Below, piece by piece: positions 63,496 through 64,000 of a stretch of 64,000 nucleotides of DNA. The first letter of the stretch is position 1. Each line of letters begins with the position of its first letter. Source of the DNA: Anas platyrhynchos (Eukaryota > Chordata > Aves > Anseriformes > Anatidae); assembly GCF_047663525.1 (NCBI RefSeq), contig NC_092602.1, forward strand, positions 2,425,501 to 2,489,500. Direction: 5' to 3'. The notes under the pieces are model-generated. The model was not told where the DNA came from. It did no database searches and was given only the letters and a program-made list of their open reading frames with translations. A program made the position numbers and the translations under genes.

Positions 63496-64000
63496 ATATC
63501 CTGACGGGAACGGCTGGGCCTGCTCCGGGCCGGGGCCCTGCGCCTCCCGAAGGGCGCCGAGGAGGGAGTTCGCACCCGAGTTTTCTGTGGAGTTTCCTCG
63601 GATTTTGCTCGGATTTTTACCCTCAGGATACTCGGCTCTATACCAGCGGCACCTCCCTTGGCAGAGGAGGTAGTTGAGTTCTGGGATGGCTGGTAGAGCA
63701 CTTAGTGCTGGACTCCTCCTTCCTGCTTGTATAGAGAAAACAAATAGTTGCACGTTCACCTTGAAGATCCACTATTAACCTAGCTAGAAATAGTATTAAA
63801 CCGTTAAATTGTGACTGGTTCCTTAAAGGGTTGTTGAGATAGGTCGCATAGATGTTGGGATAGCAGGTACAATCTGAGGTGTTTTCTTCATGCTCATTTT
63901 ATTAGTTATTCTTAGTTGTTCGTGTAGTTATTTATTTATTTTCTATTTATGAGTATATTTTACTGTTGACTCTTGTCATGAGTATAGGGATTTTAAAAAC
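63496..64000 (+). other. ZCCHC8 intron 1, partial (probable)
   Basis: Begins with ATATCCTGAC, runs through the end of the CpG island and becomes AT-rich after about 63700. Open reading continues by chance to 63677 but no longer resembles the family. No acceptor was identified before the window edge. Confidence 0.6.

Noticed and set aside
63496-63677. Read-through of ZCCHC8 exon 1 giving a 123-residue protein
   Set aside because: Residues after RAEN show no similarity to ZCCHC8 and are GC-driven. An intron explains the break better.
63033-63759. Minus-strand ORFs of 222 and 152 codons opposite ZCCHC8 exon 1
   Set aside because: They are antisense shadows of a CpG island; the plus strand carries a clear ZCCHC8 N-terminus.
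1-64000. Search by eye for tRNA, rRNA, snoRNA genes and endogenous retroviral genes
   Set aside because: No cloverleaf, snoRNA box pair in good context, LTR pair or retroviral coding remnant was convincing. Small RNA genes could still be missed without a covariance-model scan.

Overview
This is vertebrate nuclear DNA with GT-AG spliced genes, CpG-island promoters, AATAAA signals and homopolymer and simple repeats. Short introns, sparse interspersed repeats and a decayed CR1-type LINE end near 33.1 kb point to a sauropsid, most likely a bird. Genes were identified by joining exons by eye and comparing the products with remembered human proteins; no database search was run.

Layout: RAD9B runs leftward (732-6371, 3' part beyond the left edge). 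VPS29 runs rightward (6528-10320). KNTC1 runs leftward (coding 48525 to 12073, 63 coding exons). RSRC2 runs rightward (49259-62022). The first exon of ZCCHC8 runs rightward from 63306. RAD9B/VPS29 and KNTC1/RSRC2 are head-to-head pairs, each sharing one CpG island. VPS29 and KNTC1 converge tail to tail, and RSRC2 and ZCCHC8 are in tandem.

The reconstructed VPS29 (182 aa), KNTC1 (2230 aa) and RSRC2 (415 aa) frames stay open across every splice junction. The 228 codons of RAD9B in the window do too. The genes are not one pathway: RAD9B is a 9-1-1 checkpoint clamp subunit, VPS29 a retromer subunit, KNTC1 the ROD subunit of the kinetochore RZZ complex, RSRC2 an SR-like nuclear protein, and ZCCHC8 the scaffold of the NEXT RNA-decay complex.

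No new multi-gene system is visible. The points most worth checking are three ZNF143/THAP11-type motifs upstream of ZCCHC8, a probable U12 AT-AC donor ending ZCCHC8 exon 1, an E2F/CCAAT/CHR composite at the KNTC1 promoter, candidate poison or terminal exons in RSRC2 intron 3, a minisatellite in VPS29 intron 1, the VPS29-KNTC1 junction (a likely rearrangement relative to human), a KNTC1 C-terminal tail unlike the human one, and a 24-base homopolymer inside a KNTC1 splice donor.
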